A stretch of DNA of 64,000 nt, from contig VXBP01000410.1 of NCBI GenBank assembly GCA_013400115.1, forward strand, positions 558,001 to 622,000, written 5' to 3'. The notes below the pieces were generated by a model that saw nothing but the letters and a program-made list of their open reading frames with translations, was not told where the DNA came from and ran no database searches. Shown piece by piece: positions 12,276 to 24,100 of the stretch; the first letter of the stretch is position 1; every line of letters starts with the position of its first letter. The DNA is from Rhinopomastus cyanomelas. Lineage: Eukaryota > Chordata > Aves > Bucerotiformes > Rhinopomastidae. The translations under genes were made by a program, and so were the position numbers.

Positions 12276-12609
12276 GGGGAGCCTGAGGAGGAGAAAGCTG
12301 ACAGAGAGGTGGCTGCTGGTCTCTTCTCACAGGCCATTAGTGACAGAACAAGAGGGACTGGCCTCAGGCTGCACAAGGGTCGGGTTAGGCTGGACATTAG
12401 GAAAAAACATTTTCTTTGAAAAGGTAGTCAGGGCTTGGAACAGGCTGCCCAGGAAGGAGGTTGGGCCACCATCCTTGGATGTGTTTAAAGGTTGTTTAGA
12501 TGTGGTGCTCAGAGATCTGGGCTAGTGATGACCTTGGCAGAGTAGGATTATGGATTGAACTTGATGATCTACAGGGTCTTTTCCAAACGGAATGATTCTA
12601 TGACTCTGT
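12276..12609 (+). mobile_element. CR1 LINE 3' fragment (older subfamily)
   Basis: On the plus strand the CR1 C-terminal coding remnant is readable from about 12300 to 12525: WTLGKNIFFEKVVRAWNRLP, then PPSLDVFKGCLDVVLRDLG. The 3' end follows (TTGATGATCTACAGGGTCTTTTCC, then GAATGATTCTATGACTCTG). The GGAACAGGCTGCCCAGGAAG and CATCCTTGGATGTGTTTAAA blocks are classic CR1 landmarks. The tail type differs from that of the young copies. Heavily 5'-truncated and inactive. Confidence 0.93.
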
Positions 12610-14079
12610 AAAGGTGTGAAAACTATTCCTTCTGCGCTCCTGCAAAAATTCAATTTAAAGCTGTTTCTGTTCTGGTAAACTTCCACACAGTGGTTCGTAA
12701 AACCAATCTGTGCAGCCCAGGGTAGGTAAAGGTGATCTGCTGAAGTATGGAACAATGTCTGTCGGGAAAACTCTAATAGGATTAGTGGTTCTGCTCTGTA
12801 AAAAAAAAAAATCACATAAATAATTATAAAAAAATATTCATCTTGTCTCAGTGGAGTAAGTGGCTTGTCCAGATAATCCGTTTGGGATCTAAAGGGATTC
12901 TTTTGCTTGAAAAGACTAATAAGAGAGTTACTAGAATTCCCCAGGTAGAAACAGAAGGGATAGACTGAGGCTGTGTGGATGGGAAGATGAAGGATTGATC
13001 TGAGCTGCCTGGGCAGAATGCAAAAGCAAAGATTTAAAATTAAACTGAGGCAGGAAGCTCTTAGGGGAGCAGATGGCTGCGAATAAAGGGTTTATCAGTT
13101 TCACAGCCCAGGTTGTTCTCCACTTGTGCACCACATCCCTCCTCTGAAACCCCCTCAGCTGGGTGCTGTGACAAAGACACTGGAGAGAAGTGAGCTTGCG
13201 TTGCACAAACTCTGTTTTTCATTATTGAGGCTGGCAAGAGAGACTTTCCTATCAACCCTTGGAGACTGCTGGGGTCTTGAAAAAAAATCACAGGGATCAC
13301 TTCTTCTTCAATGCCTGAGGCCATGTGCTCTGGTTCCTCTGGGGTGGAGATTAATATTTCATGACAAATCACATTGAAACTGAAGAAAAAAATTAATGGT
13401 CAACTTTGGCCTGCCATGTTCCAGGTTCAGTCGAGTGTAATTCTTTATGAGAAGAAATCTTTGCCAGATATTTAAATCTGGCATTGTCCAATGAATCATT
13501 CAGTGATGAAATAATCTGGAACCATTACAATTTTTAAAAATTAATCACGCATTAGACTTTTTGCACCGCTTAATCTATCAAGGAAGAGTACTGTTTAAAT
13601 ATTACAGGCTTCATTAACTGAAATTAAATTATTGTTCAAAATCAGGTGCATCAATCTTATCCTGACAGATGTCTGACCTGTATTTATTTCTGTTACTGGA
13701 ATAACTATAAAGGAAATGGTACTGTTGTTGTTAATTTTGGTCTTGTTGTCATTAAAACTAGTAATGATGTTAACTGTTTTGAGGTGAGGGAGGATTAGAG
13801 CTGTGTTAGCACTGAGGGACAGATTTGTTGAGTGTTCCTGTTTTATGTTTGCTTTTGTGGACAGTTTTATAAATGTACAACAGAAACTCAGTTCTGCACA
13901 GTTCCTCAGAGTTAGTCTAGATGCAGAAACAGAAGCAAACATCCATAGTCTTTCAACTTAATCCTGCATAGTATGTAATCATTTTTATTGAAAGGGCAGG
14001 GATCTGACTGATATCAGAGGCAGTTCAGATCAATACACTCTGAGTGAAAGCTTGCCAACAAAAATAGATTGTATTCTTT
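12610..14079. other. Unique non-coding stretch
   Basis: About 1.5 kb with an A-run near 12799-12810 and no gene recognised. The longest open frames (115 codons minus strand 13942-13595, 103 codons minus strand 13372-13061) show no motifs. Confidence 0.55.
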
Positions 14080-14558
14080 CACAGAATCACAGAACATCAG
14101 GGATTGGAAGCGACCTCGAAAGATCATCTTGTCCAATCCCACCACCACAGCAGGATCACCTAGACCAAGTCGCACAGGAACATATGCAGGCACATTTTAA
14201 ACTTCCCCAGAGAAGGAGACTCCACAACGCCCCTGGGCAGCCTTTTCCAGTGCTCTGTCACCCTCACTGTGAAGAAGTTTCTTCTCATATTATACCCATT
14301 GCCCCTTGTCCTATCACAAGATGACATTGAGAAGAGCCTGGCTCCATCCTCCTGACACCCACCCCTCACATATTTATAGACATTAATGAGGACAACCCTC
14401 AGTCTCCTCCAAGATAAAGAGACCCAGCTCCCTCAGGGAGCCTGCTGGTGTATCATCCACTCCTCCCAGCTTTATGTCATCTGCAAACTTGCTGACAGTG
14501 CACTTTAATCCTCATCCAAGTAATTAATCAATAGATTGAATAGTACTGGTCCCAGTAC
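14080..14558 (-). mobile_element. CR1 LINE fragment with internal deletion
   Basis: The plus strand begins with CACAGAATCACAGAACATCAG and runs through the usual reversed CR1 3' region to about 14437 (AGACCCAGCTCCCTCAGG). It then jumps directly to RT-domain sequence (14440-14558), which on the minus strand includes KFADDIKLG, so several hundred bases are deleted inside the element. Like the copy at 6014 it lacks about 30 bp near 14288, and it shares the unusual CCCACCACCACAGCAGGATC variant near its tail. The RT part is the left arm of an inverted repeat with the plus-strand copy that follows. Confidence 0.93.
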
Positions 14559-14769
14559 TATTCTACTACATTTTGCTTTTGCAGATTGTCTACCTTCATG
14601 TCACTTCTTAGTAACTTTGCTGTGATGTGACAGAAGTATACAGCCCCAGGGGTCGGTGCTGGGACCAGTCCTTCTCATTAATGACTTGGATGAGGGATTA
14701 GGGTGCACTGTCAGCAAGTTTGCTGATGACACAAAGCTGGGTGGTGTCACTGACACACCTGCAGGCTGG
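14440..14769. repeat. Inverted repeat formed by head-to-head CR1 RT segments
   Basis: The left arm (about 14440-14558) and right arm (about 14655-14769) are reverse-complementary CR1 RT segments of roughly 115 bp, separated by about 95 bp. Both carry the FADD-loop region (CAAGTTTGC.GATGACA.AAAGCTGGG). The arms differ at many positions, so this looks like two separate CR1 copies rather than a fresh inverted duplication. An assembly gap lies just to the right. Confidence 0.8.
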
Positions 14770-14935
14770 AGAGCTGGGCAGAGAGAAATGTAATGAAGTA
14801 TAACAAGGGTAAGTGNNNNNNNNNNTTAAAACCTGCCTGGATGTGTTCCTGTGTGACTTCGTCTAGGTGATCCTGCTGTGTCAGGGGGATTGGACAAGAT
14901 CTTTCGGGGTCCCTTCCAATCCCTAATGATTCTGT
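14645..14935 (+). mobile_element. CR1 LINE fragment interrupted by assembly gap
   Basis: The left of the gap encodes RT sequence on the plus strand, with an intact FADD catalytic loop at 14719-14730 (TTTGCTGATGAC). The right of the gap is the CR1 3' end (GTGTGACTTCGTCTAGGTGA, then GGTCCCTTCCAATCCCTAATG). Only ten Ns separate parts that lie many hundreds of bases apart in a longer copy, so either the element carries an internal deletion or the gap size is a placeholder. Not a functional gene as assembled. Confidence 0.9.
14816..14825. other. Assembly gap (10 N)
   Basis: Ten undetermined bases inside a CR1 copy. A round length of ten suggests a placeholder rather than a measured distance. Repeats on both sides probably caused the break. 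Confidence 0.99.
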
Positions 14936-15524
14936 TAAAAGGTGCTATTTTTCCCTTACAGAAAAACGTCTATTAGGTTCTGTTCTAAATGAGGTTATGC
15001 GAGTGCAGTTGGTCACAGTTACTTCTTCAGATACAGCCATATTGTTACAAGATCAATAACTCATTGATCGAAGTGATAAGAGAACTACTATAAGATTTCA
15101 TGAAGTTGTTAATTAACAAACTACTAGTAGTGCTTACTAAATCACTGGGGTATTATTGCTTAATTATGTGCCTAACTAAGCATACCCTCTGCTCTAATTA
15201 GTAGAAAATGAGTTAAAAATATACAGGATGTGGCCTACTTCTGTTCCCAGTCACAGCTTACTCATTTTCTTTAATTTCCTGATATTATATCAGCGTGATA
15301 AAATATTCAACAGATGTATTTCATAGATCTGCTACCATTAGCGTCAAATTTGTTGATGCAGCCTAACTGGTATAGAGGTAAGTTTAGAAATTAATATTAA
15401 TATATTGTTTACGAAGACTGCCAGTTGAGAAAGTACTTTAGCCATAAATAAATCATATTCATTCCAAGAGTCTGTGCTCAGATATCACTACATGCCAGTG
15501 TGAGATGTATTCAACCAGATTGGA
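14936..15524. other. Unique AT-rich stretch
   Basis: About 590 bp with no gene or repeat seen. Positions 15040-15260 are AT-rich with several TAAT/ATTA cores (GTTAATTAAC near 15109, TTAATTATG near 15161, TAATTAG near 15196). This could be regulatory, but it is weaker than the other candidate blocks. Confidence 0.45.
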
Positions 15525-15770
15525 GGTGTGCCACAAAACCCCATTGCGCTTGAGTGTCTATTGCTCTTCCAGTTCCAGGGATGGTGATTCAACTCCCTCC
15601 CTGGGCAGCCTGTTCCAAGGCCCGATGATCCTTTCAATAAAGATTTTTTTAATGCCCAACTTAAACTTCTACTTGTTCCTTGTGAGAAGAGACCAACCCC
15701 CACATCTCTTCATTTCAGATAGTTGTAGACAGCAGTAAGGTCTCCCTTCAATGTCCTTCATATACAGATA
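15525..15770 (-). mobile_element. Old CR1 fragment
   Basis: The plus strand contains CAGGGATGGTGATTCAACTCC, CTGGGCAGCCTGTTCCAAGG, GAGAAGAGACCAACCCCCAC and AGATAGTTGTAGACAGCAGTAAGG, in the order of a reversed CR1 3' coding region (older subfamily). Divergence is higher than in the 6014 or 29089 copies, so this is an ancient insertion. The left end between 15500 and 15570 is unclear. Confidence 0.85.
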
Positions 15771-16610
15771 AACCTACTTTGATTAAATTTTCATTATTCA
15801 AATAAACATTCTCGGTATTCCTGTGATTCACCTTTTAAATTTTAAATATTTTAGTTATCATTTTAGAGTTTTTTCTTGTGTGAGTGTGTAGCAACTAAAT
15901 TTGAGTGTGAAGTCTTCTACCCCTTTAAAAGGGGTAGCAGGTTTGATATAAAGTGTAAGTCCTTACACAGACCAGAATCACCTAAAGCCGCACATCCCAC
16001 ACTGAAGGGTGCAATGAAGCTGTCTAATCCCTGGCAATTAAGACAAAACAAACTTGACAGTGTGGAGTTAAGCATGACAGTAAGAAACCAAATAAAATCT
16101 TTAAGTATCAGGACAAAGGGAGAGTGAAAGTCATACTAAAAAGTAGTTCACTGGGAATTGTTATAGTCAACTTGAGTGAGGAACATAAAACCAGTGATGT
16201 GTGGATTCGCCTGCCTGAACAACACATAATTCCTGTAGAAGAGGAAAAGTTTTACAGAGTTAGCCCTCCAAGAGTTATAAAATTAATTCTTCTAAGGTGG
16301 TCCCACTGGGCATCTTCTAGTGCATATTGTCAGGTCTCTACACTGAAATGCCTCACTTGTGGATGCTTTGCTAGGCTCTCTCATTCTCCACCTCCACATA
16401 TATTCAGAGCTTTCTTCCCATTTATTCCTTATAGGGGACTGCAGCAGATACACAACCTGATGCTGGACCAGAATGGGAAAGTGGTCTCATTGTAAGGATT
16501 TCCAGGCAGAGATTCTGCATGGAGAAGCAGAGCAACAAGCTAAACATAAGATCAAAGGGCAAATGATCCCTGCCAGAGGCTGGATGGGGTCTGGAGCAAG
16601 CCACTGCATG
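15771..16610. other. Unique non-coding stretch
   Basis: About 840 bp. Two touching open frames on the plus strand (15876-16127, 83 codons; 16124-16495, 123 codons) show no recognisable domain, no signal peptide and no splice context. I treat them as chance frames. Confidence 0.5.
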
Positions 16611-16688
16611 CAACCCTGCTTTGAGCAGGGGGGTTGCAGTAGATGATCTGCAGAGGTCCCTTCCGACCTCCACTATTCTGGGATTTCA
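16611..16688 (+). mobile_element. CR1 3' tail fragment
   Basis: TTGAGCAGGGGGGTTGCAG, then TAGATGATCTGCAGAGGTCCC and TTCCGACCTCCACTATTCTGG, is a CR1 terminus of the GATGATCTCCAGAGGTCCC class, in plus orientation. It is severely truncated at its 5' end, as is usual for CR1. Confidence 0.87.
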
Positions 16689-18110
16689 TAAAATGAGGTC
16701 TGTTAGTGTGTGTGTATCAAAGTGAGTTTCCTCAGTGTGGCAGAACATCTCCCAACAGGAGCACAGAAAGAATTTAGCCTCCTCTAGAGAAGTCAGTTGC
16801 TCATAACAAACATCTTGATATATATGGCAGATGCCTGTGGGGAGATAGACAACTCTGTTATTGTCTGCTGGCAATAACATATTTCTGCAAGATGTTTTAT
16901 TGCCATCAGTCATATTTCCCTCAAGTGTGCTCAAGGGGCAAACAAGTCTTGAATATCCAGGAGATGACTAATGCACAGGTGTAGAAGAAAACTTCTTCAA
17001 TAGTGTCAACTTCTGATGCTTAAAAAGTGATGCCATGAATATACGTCTGTGCTGCCACCCTCAAAAAAACATTCAGGGGGTGTGGAACAAGTTCTTTCTT
17101 CATAAACTCTTCTTTTCCATTAGCTAGACTTCTAGGTTTGCAACAGTCTGAGGCACAGGGTCATATATTGATCTAAAGTGCAGAGGAAACATATAAGAAA
17201 TTGGTGAAATTATCAGTGCCTCACGTGTTTTAATTCAGGTTTCCCATCACCTAGCTCCAAAGCCTCTCTAGAATTTCTGATGCATGACTCTTCCTATATC
17301 TAACAGGTGAAAGCCCCAAATTCAGTGGTTACCTTTCACAAAAATGCCCAGCACACAATTTTACGAATTCTAAGAATATTGGAGAAGGGCAGTATGTTCA
17401 TTTCTGTCTGAATCAAAAATAAAACCAAAAAGCCAACCCCAAATTTAAATATATATGGGTTTATTTGTTTTTCAATGCATTTGATTTACAGAGTTTAATG
17501 ATATAATTTGTAGCTGTTTGCTTACTGTTCCTTGCTTGATAGCTCAGAGCAAAAAACTTGTTTATTTATCACAATAGGTAGATCTTCAATTCCCACTCAA
17601 TTCAAGTTTTCAAAAGACAAGTAATTTCCTCCTTTTCTATTTCACGAGAAAGCAAAGATAAATATAATCTTCCCTACCTGTAATTGCACTGATAAACTAT
17701 ATATATATATATATGTGGCCACAGATAAAGGTATCACATCTGTTTTAGTAACTTCAGCGCTATGAATATTACCCTATTTATTTCTAGCCATATGAATTTG
17801 ACAGTATCCCCTTCAGATTTCTATTCTATGGCACGTCAATAATCTTTGAAAAATGCATTTCTTTGCTTCGTGAGACAGGGTTGATAAGGTAAACTATTAG
17901 AAAAGACTTTAAGCATTTGAGGAAATTTCAAGGTCGTGTGCTGGGATGCTTAGCTGCTTAGCTGCTGTTCTTAGGTTCATTCTATGTCATGGATTAGTAA
18001 TACTGAAAACTGTTTGCATTATCGTGTTTAACTTTAAAGAGTTGCTATGAATATGCATATGTGCCTAGAAACTTATAACTGGGCTTTATAAATTGAAGAG
18101 GTGTCCCTCC
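16689..18110. other. Unique non-coding stretch
   Basis: About 1.4 kb with no gene recognised. It includes an AT dinucleotide run (17698-17714) and AT-rich low-complexity sequence around 17400-17480. Confidence 0.55.
17698..17714. repeat. (TA)8 microsatellite
   Basis: Seventeen bases of perfect alternating TA, ending before GTGGCCACAG. Simple repeat. Confidence 0.9.
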
Positions 18111-18163
18111 CTTCCTTCCTTCCTTCCTTCCTTCCTTCCTTCCTTCCTTCCTTCCTTCCTTCC
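18111..18163. repeat. (CTTC)13 tetranucleotide microsatellite
   Basis: Fifty-three bases of uninterrupted CTTC units, with impure CCCTCC on the left and CCCCAG on the right. Because each strand reads through without stops, the run creates artificial open frames (Leu-Pro-Ser-Phe on the plus strand, Glu-Gly-Arg-Lys on the minus strand) that should not be taken as proteins. A pure tetranucleotide run this long is likely length-polymorphic. Confidence 0.97.
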
Positions 18164-21100
18164 CCAGCGTGGGATTCACAGGAGACATACTCACTAGAGC
18201 TTGCTCTCTGCTGCTGCTCTTCACAGCCCCAGAAAGCCAGTGCCATGCTGCAAGCCAGGAGCATCCTCTGTGTTGAGGTCTGACAAGGAACAGTTTTTCC
18301 ACTTCAGGCTTTGACATCATCTCCAAGTCAGTTTGCTCACTACTACCTTGATTTCTATACAATTGGACAGGGCATTCCAGGCGGGTCACTTCTTCCAGGT
18401 AGCCACCTAACTGCCATAATGAGAAATGCCTCAGAGCCAGGGCATTTCTCAGAGCTCAGTTCTGTCAAACATAGCAGAGCAGAGAAGGAAGAAGGAATTG
18501 AATCAAATTATTGATTCCCTTCTGCTTGAAGCATTGTTCCTGTTGTCCTGTGAATCGTTGATGAAGGCTTCCCACTGTTTCCTTTGGACTTGGTCTCATA
18601 CTTTTATGGACATTTGACTGTTTTTCCTGGAATTCAGCCTAAAGAATTCAGTCTTTTTCTTGGTATCATTATGTTACTCTTGGTTCAACACTCACTGATG
18701 CCCTTCAGTGATCTGCAAATGCACGTTAATGTGTCTCACAGGAGTGTTGGGTTATCTGGATGTGATGCTTGTAGTTAGGCAAGGGGAACCAGAGAGGCAG
18801 GCTGTCCATACCCCAGGCTACCTTCTGCCCTCCCTGCTCAGTGCAGTTGGCCAGTGCATCATTGAACGTAATTCATTCCGTTTCTGTGGCAATGTGAAAG
18901 GTGTGTGTACTTCATGACAGCTGTCTGCACATAAATGAATCTCATCCCTGGCAAATGTCTAGAGGCTGGAACTGAGCCCAAGAGTCCTTGGAGTCCTTGT
19001 ATTCAATCTTAGACTGCACTACCTTCTAGTGGCATTTTACAATATTTTCTGCCTTTTAACTTTGAAGCCCTTGCTGCCAGTCATCAGGAGGCTCTGAGGC
19101 ACAGTTAAAATAAACACAGGCAGCTTTCCAGTTTCTAATAAATCACAAATCTTTTTATTTTCTCAGGAGCAGTAAAAATAACATGGTAAAAAAATCTTAC
19201 TCTATTTCATGGACTCTGGTCTCATCAACCCGTAGCTGAAATTTCAAAAAAAGTATTTGCTGTCTTCTAATGCCTGTCTGCATCTCACACAACACCTGGC
19301 TGATGTTAATTATTCCATGGTTGATTGTTGGACTTAATAGTGGATTGGTTTGTTGCAGTGTATTCAGGCATTCCTCAAGTCTGAAACTGAAGGTGGAAGG
19401 GTCGGAGTGTTTGAGTCTGTGCAGTGATGTTGGAATAGGTACTTGCTTGTTAGTGGTTTCATTTTTCTTTGTTGGTTATTTTCCTGCAAATCAGGAATAA
19501 CAGTAAATTATAAAGCAAATTGGTTTAGATTAAATTATAATGAGAGTATTTCAGGCTGCATTCTGCATGGATGACAATACAGGAAGACTCTAGCTAACTG
19601 CAAGTGTGCTTGTAAGGGCTTGAGTTCTGACCCAGCTTTTAAGCTTGTGCGTGTGAGGTAGCCCAGGAGTGAGCTGATGTCCTGGTTCCAGCTGAGCACA
19701 GGGTCTCATTGAATGGGACTTGCTGGCTTGATTACTAAACTATCTTTTGACCTAGAAGATGGAAGAGGTGAAGATTAGGAATTTCTTTTCAGGGATAGGA
19801 AGAAGGTGGTGTGGCCCACATGTAATGCTGTAACCTGACAGCAAGAGATCATCTTACAATGGAAGTTTTAAGGGAAGATGCTGATCTCTGTGTGAAAGAG
19901 CCACATAAAAGTGCAGTGAATTGTCTGGCCATGGGCTGGCAAGGAAGGGTGGAAGGAAGTATGGTGCTGTGCTGGGCTAGTCATGGTTATACTGAACAGC
20001 AATGACAAAGGTGCATTGGCATAATCTATGAGCAAAAAAGGTTGTGAATTATGCCTTTCCAACTCTTCACAGTAGCAGGATGTTATTACCTAAGTATCTG
20101 GTTCACAACTGTGTAAATGTTGCTTCTTTAATATTAATCTTCTATGACAGAGAGTTGTTAAGAGTTTGGCAGCGTTTTGCCTAAGTAGCCAGATGCTACT
20201 CTACAGTCAGGCGGATGAAGAAGTGAAATCTGTGCCTATCTGGTGTGTGTCTGTGTATGTCACGTAGGTACTGCATCTGCATAATGAGCTATGAAACCAG
20301 AGGGTACAGCTGGGCAAACAAGGATAAAAAACTGAACCAGAACTGTCAGCAACTTGTTGCTCTTCATAGGAGCTCAGGATAGCCTTGCTCTGGTTTTTCA
20401 TCCAGCTGTGGTGCTGAAGCTTTGATACATGAACAGTAAGCTCTGGAAGCTTTCTTAATGCCTTCAGCTTTGTGGAGAAATGTCATCATGTCCAAGTGAG
20501 ACTAGCTGTCTTGTTTCCTATTTTTGCTCCTGCCTAGGCTGTGAAGCACTGCATACCTGTTCAGACAAACAGCTGTATCCTGCTGTAAAACTGAAGCGTT
20601 GCCTTGCTTGAAATTTGGTCTTATCCTTTCGAGAGTTATTGGCTGCACAGGACTTACCTTAATTCTTCCCCATGTGTACACAGCTGAGTGGTTTCTAAAA
20701 AAATAAGATCAAGTGCAACAAACTCTGTGAAATGTCAGGGTTTTTTTTAGAAGAAACCACAGAGGGAAATGTTAGATCGCGTGCTTTTTTGATCATTTAA
20801 GATCCATCAGTAGAAACTTCTATCACTCAGTTCAGTAAAAGTAGAAATACACCCATAAGATGTTAGAGCAGGGAGTGGGAATGTGGCACAAGTGTAATGA
20901 AGTTGTAAAAATACTGTGGTTGTATTTACTTGCTCCAGTTGAACACAGGAAAATCTGCGAGAAAGACACTCAGACCAAGACTAAATGAAAATATTCAGCG
21001 TAGCAGCCGATAAATGTCCTGCAACAGGTGTCTGGACTGCTAAATGCTCATAACAATCATAGTTGTACCAGCCCTTCCATCTAAACCCAGTGGAGACTTT

Positions 21101-24100
21101 GTAGTTTCTTTCATTAATTAGGGCTGTTTAGATGATTTTCTTTAACTGAAGTTCATTAGACCTTTATAGAGAGATTTTCAACAGGAAAAGCTGCAGTTTG
21201 CAGTTTGATTGACCAGATTCATGAGTTCACAAGAATTAAAAGTGATCAATAAAAATGAATAGATTATCTAGTGCTAGGTTGTGTTTTTCAGTCTGACAAC
21301 TTCCTATATGTAACTACTAATTCTATGTGGGTTTATGTCAGCTGTGCAGAAGTCAGTGAGTACCTCACGTGCAGGAGAGAACAGGAGAAAAACCTCCTAA
21401 CCTGCTAATAACGTTGGGCTTTTTTTTCCCCTAAGATTGGAGAAATTTTGGGCTCCCATACCACCCACATCAAAGCAAAGTGTGTATAAAGAATTTCTGC
21501 AGTGGTGCAGTTTCACTCTGCAGCTGGGTTTGCTCTGAGCTCATATGAAGCAGATCTAGCTGCCTATTGCTCTCTGTTGTACTAAGTTAATGGGAACATT
21601 GCTTGTGGGACTGTTTGGCAACACAGATCAAGGGATGATCCCAGTTAAAATTAAAATGAGCCTCAAAAGACTGGAGCAATGCAAGTGTTGCCAAGAGAAA
21701 TGTTCTAGCTTGACTTTTTACTGACTGTTTTTACTGAGTGTTGACAGGGATGAGTGTGCAAGAGAGGTCTAGCAGGAAATTCCTGCCCTTTTCACTATTT
21801 CTGTGTGGTGGTGGGAGCCAGAAGACCTAGTCACAGGCTTGGGGCAATGTCCTTCCTGTTGCAGTATGGACAGCGGATGTGGGCCCTCCTGTGAGGAACT
21901 CCCATCTAGGAGTATGCATGCACAATCAGCCTTGTTTTGGTACTATGCACTCCTCAATCTCTTCTGAGTGAGTCTGAGTCTGAGTCTGAATGAATGATGT
22001 TTTGTTTAACTACCCGCTCCTGCCAGTTAATTTAATTCTCATGCACACGTAGTGGTGGACCTTGTCACCACATTGAAGTGATATGTCTGAATCAAAAAGA
22101 AAAATCTCTATTTATATCTTAAAACCATGAACATTTGGTGAGGGTTTGTAGGTTGTTTTTATTTGTTTTGGTAGTGCTTTTTTAAAAAAATTGTTTTAGT
22201 GTAACTTGTTTTAAGAAAAATTGTTCCTTGGCTGGAAAAAGAAAAGCCTCGAGGAAGTTTTTAAGTCATTAAAAAACTTGAATGAATTGAACACTAGATA
22301 AACCCATTACCATCACAATCACTATTATGGTGCTTCTGGGAGGGGAACAGAGCCTGTTATTTAGGCATTTGGAACAGAGAAGCAGAGAGCAGTTAGGGAA
22401 AAGTTTAGCCTGTTACATCCTTACAGTAGCTGAAAACAAGTAAAGTAAGATATAAAATAATCTTATAGTTCTGATGCCTGAAATTAACATTTACACCAAA
22501 TAACCTGAATGAAATTCTTGTCAAAATAATATAAACTATAAATACTGTAAGTATTCCTTTCCTGTCTATAAATATTCTTTTCCTACCTACTTATGTCTCA
22601 ATTCTATTGCTAATTATGGCTGAGAGAGGCCTCTCAGTTTCGTAATGAACGACGATCCAGAATCTGTCTCAGTTTTTGTTAGCAGTATTTTTTTGAGTTG
22701 ATGATCCAATATACTGTGAAGACAAACCACTTTTTTAAAAAAAGGATGTTGTGATTACTCATGCTAAGGTTCATTCTCCTGTCCTGCTCCATAGTTATTT
22801 AAACATTTAATTGAATTGTGAAGCTTGCAAAGCACAGATCTGAAGCAGATGCAGCAAAACTATTCTTGGTATATTTCTAGATGTGTCTTAGGTGGCGTTG
22901 AGGTGGGAGGGAGATGCTTTCATTAGGAACAGGGCACTTGTGCTTTCCAAAAAATAGTGGGTGATCAAGGCTGCCGTGCTCCTGACAAGGGTGGTCTGAG
23001 CCTGCACAAGAGTCTAATCCTCTCCCTTCTCCCAGAACTAGTTTCTCTGCAGCCAAGCAATCAGGCAGTTCAGGAAACTGATCTGTTCCCAAAGCAAAAA
23101 ATTATTAATATTCAGCTTAATCAACTTCCTGATGAAAGCTGGCTGCGGGGCCCAGTATGCCATGCTGGTGCCAGCACAAGAGAGAGAGGGAGCAGGCAAG
23201 CTTGTGGATGGGAAAAAAAAGGCAAGCTCAGCATTAAATCAATTTGACCATGAAACTGCACTTCAAGTCTAATAAAGCACATAATGAATTGCTGTTCAAA
23301 GCTCTGGTATAAAAACCTTTAATGTGTGTCAAAAGCAGAGCTGTATTCAAAATAGTTGGCAGAGAGTGGCTAGTAGGGGGATGCGGGGGTCAGAGTACAG
23401 GAGGCACATCCATGTTGTATCTGGATCTATCAGACTGCTAGTCCAGCCTGGTTCTGGTGCGGTGTGAGTGATGGGTCTTCACCAGACACAAGTAAGTGAG
23501 CAACAGCCCCTTTATTGGGTTGAGTGCACCTGAAGTGAATTTCCATTCAAATTTCTCCATCTCTTGAGCATTCTCTGGGGAAACTTCTACACTTCACTTC
23601 CAAGACTTTCCCAGATGGCTACTCTGATATCCCAGATGTTGTTTGTTTATTCGTTCGTCACTTTAAAAAGAATAATATCAAGAAAGTTAGAAAGAGATGT
23701 GTTTGTTCTTCATCAAAGGAAGGGGAAGGAGACTTGTCAGTTGCCAGCATCTAGGTTTTTGAGGTCAAAAAGGTGGTCACAAACAGGAGCTCCTCTCATA
23801 AAAGAGTCTTCCCCATTCTTTTTCTTCTAGAAGGTTTCTACTTAGTGAGAAGCTGGGCTTTAGAAACTCCACTCCTGTAGAGATGGCAGCTCTGTAGGCA
23901 CTCAGGAGGAGCTATTTGCATGTTGTGTCTGGGATATTTCTCTTCACTAATGATTAGGTTGATAACAACTCTGCTTGTGACAGCAGGTGGTAGAAATCCA
24001 TGAGCATCTCTGGGGTACCTCTGAGAGTTACGATTCTGCTCCTCATTGCTCTTTCATGAGGTTACAATACACAAGTTTTGCAGACATACTAAGGTGGCTA

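Noticed and set aside
18045..18389. Frames with repeated Lys-Glu-Gly-Arg or Leu-Pro-Ser-Phe units
   Set aside because: Produced by the (CTTC)n microsatellite, which has no stops in these frames; not evidence of a protein.
23490..23530. CCCCTTTATTGGG near 23508 as a possible LTR poly(A) region
   Set aside because: No TATA partner, LTR termini or target duplication could be found nearby.
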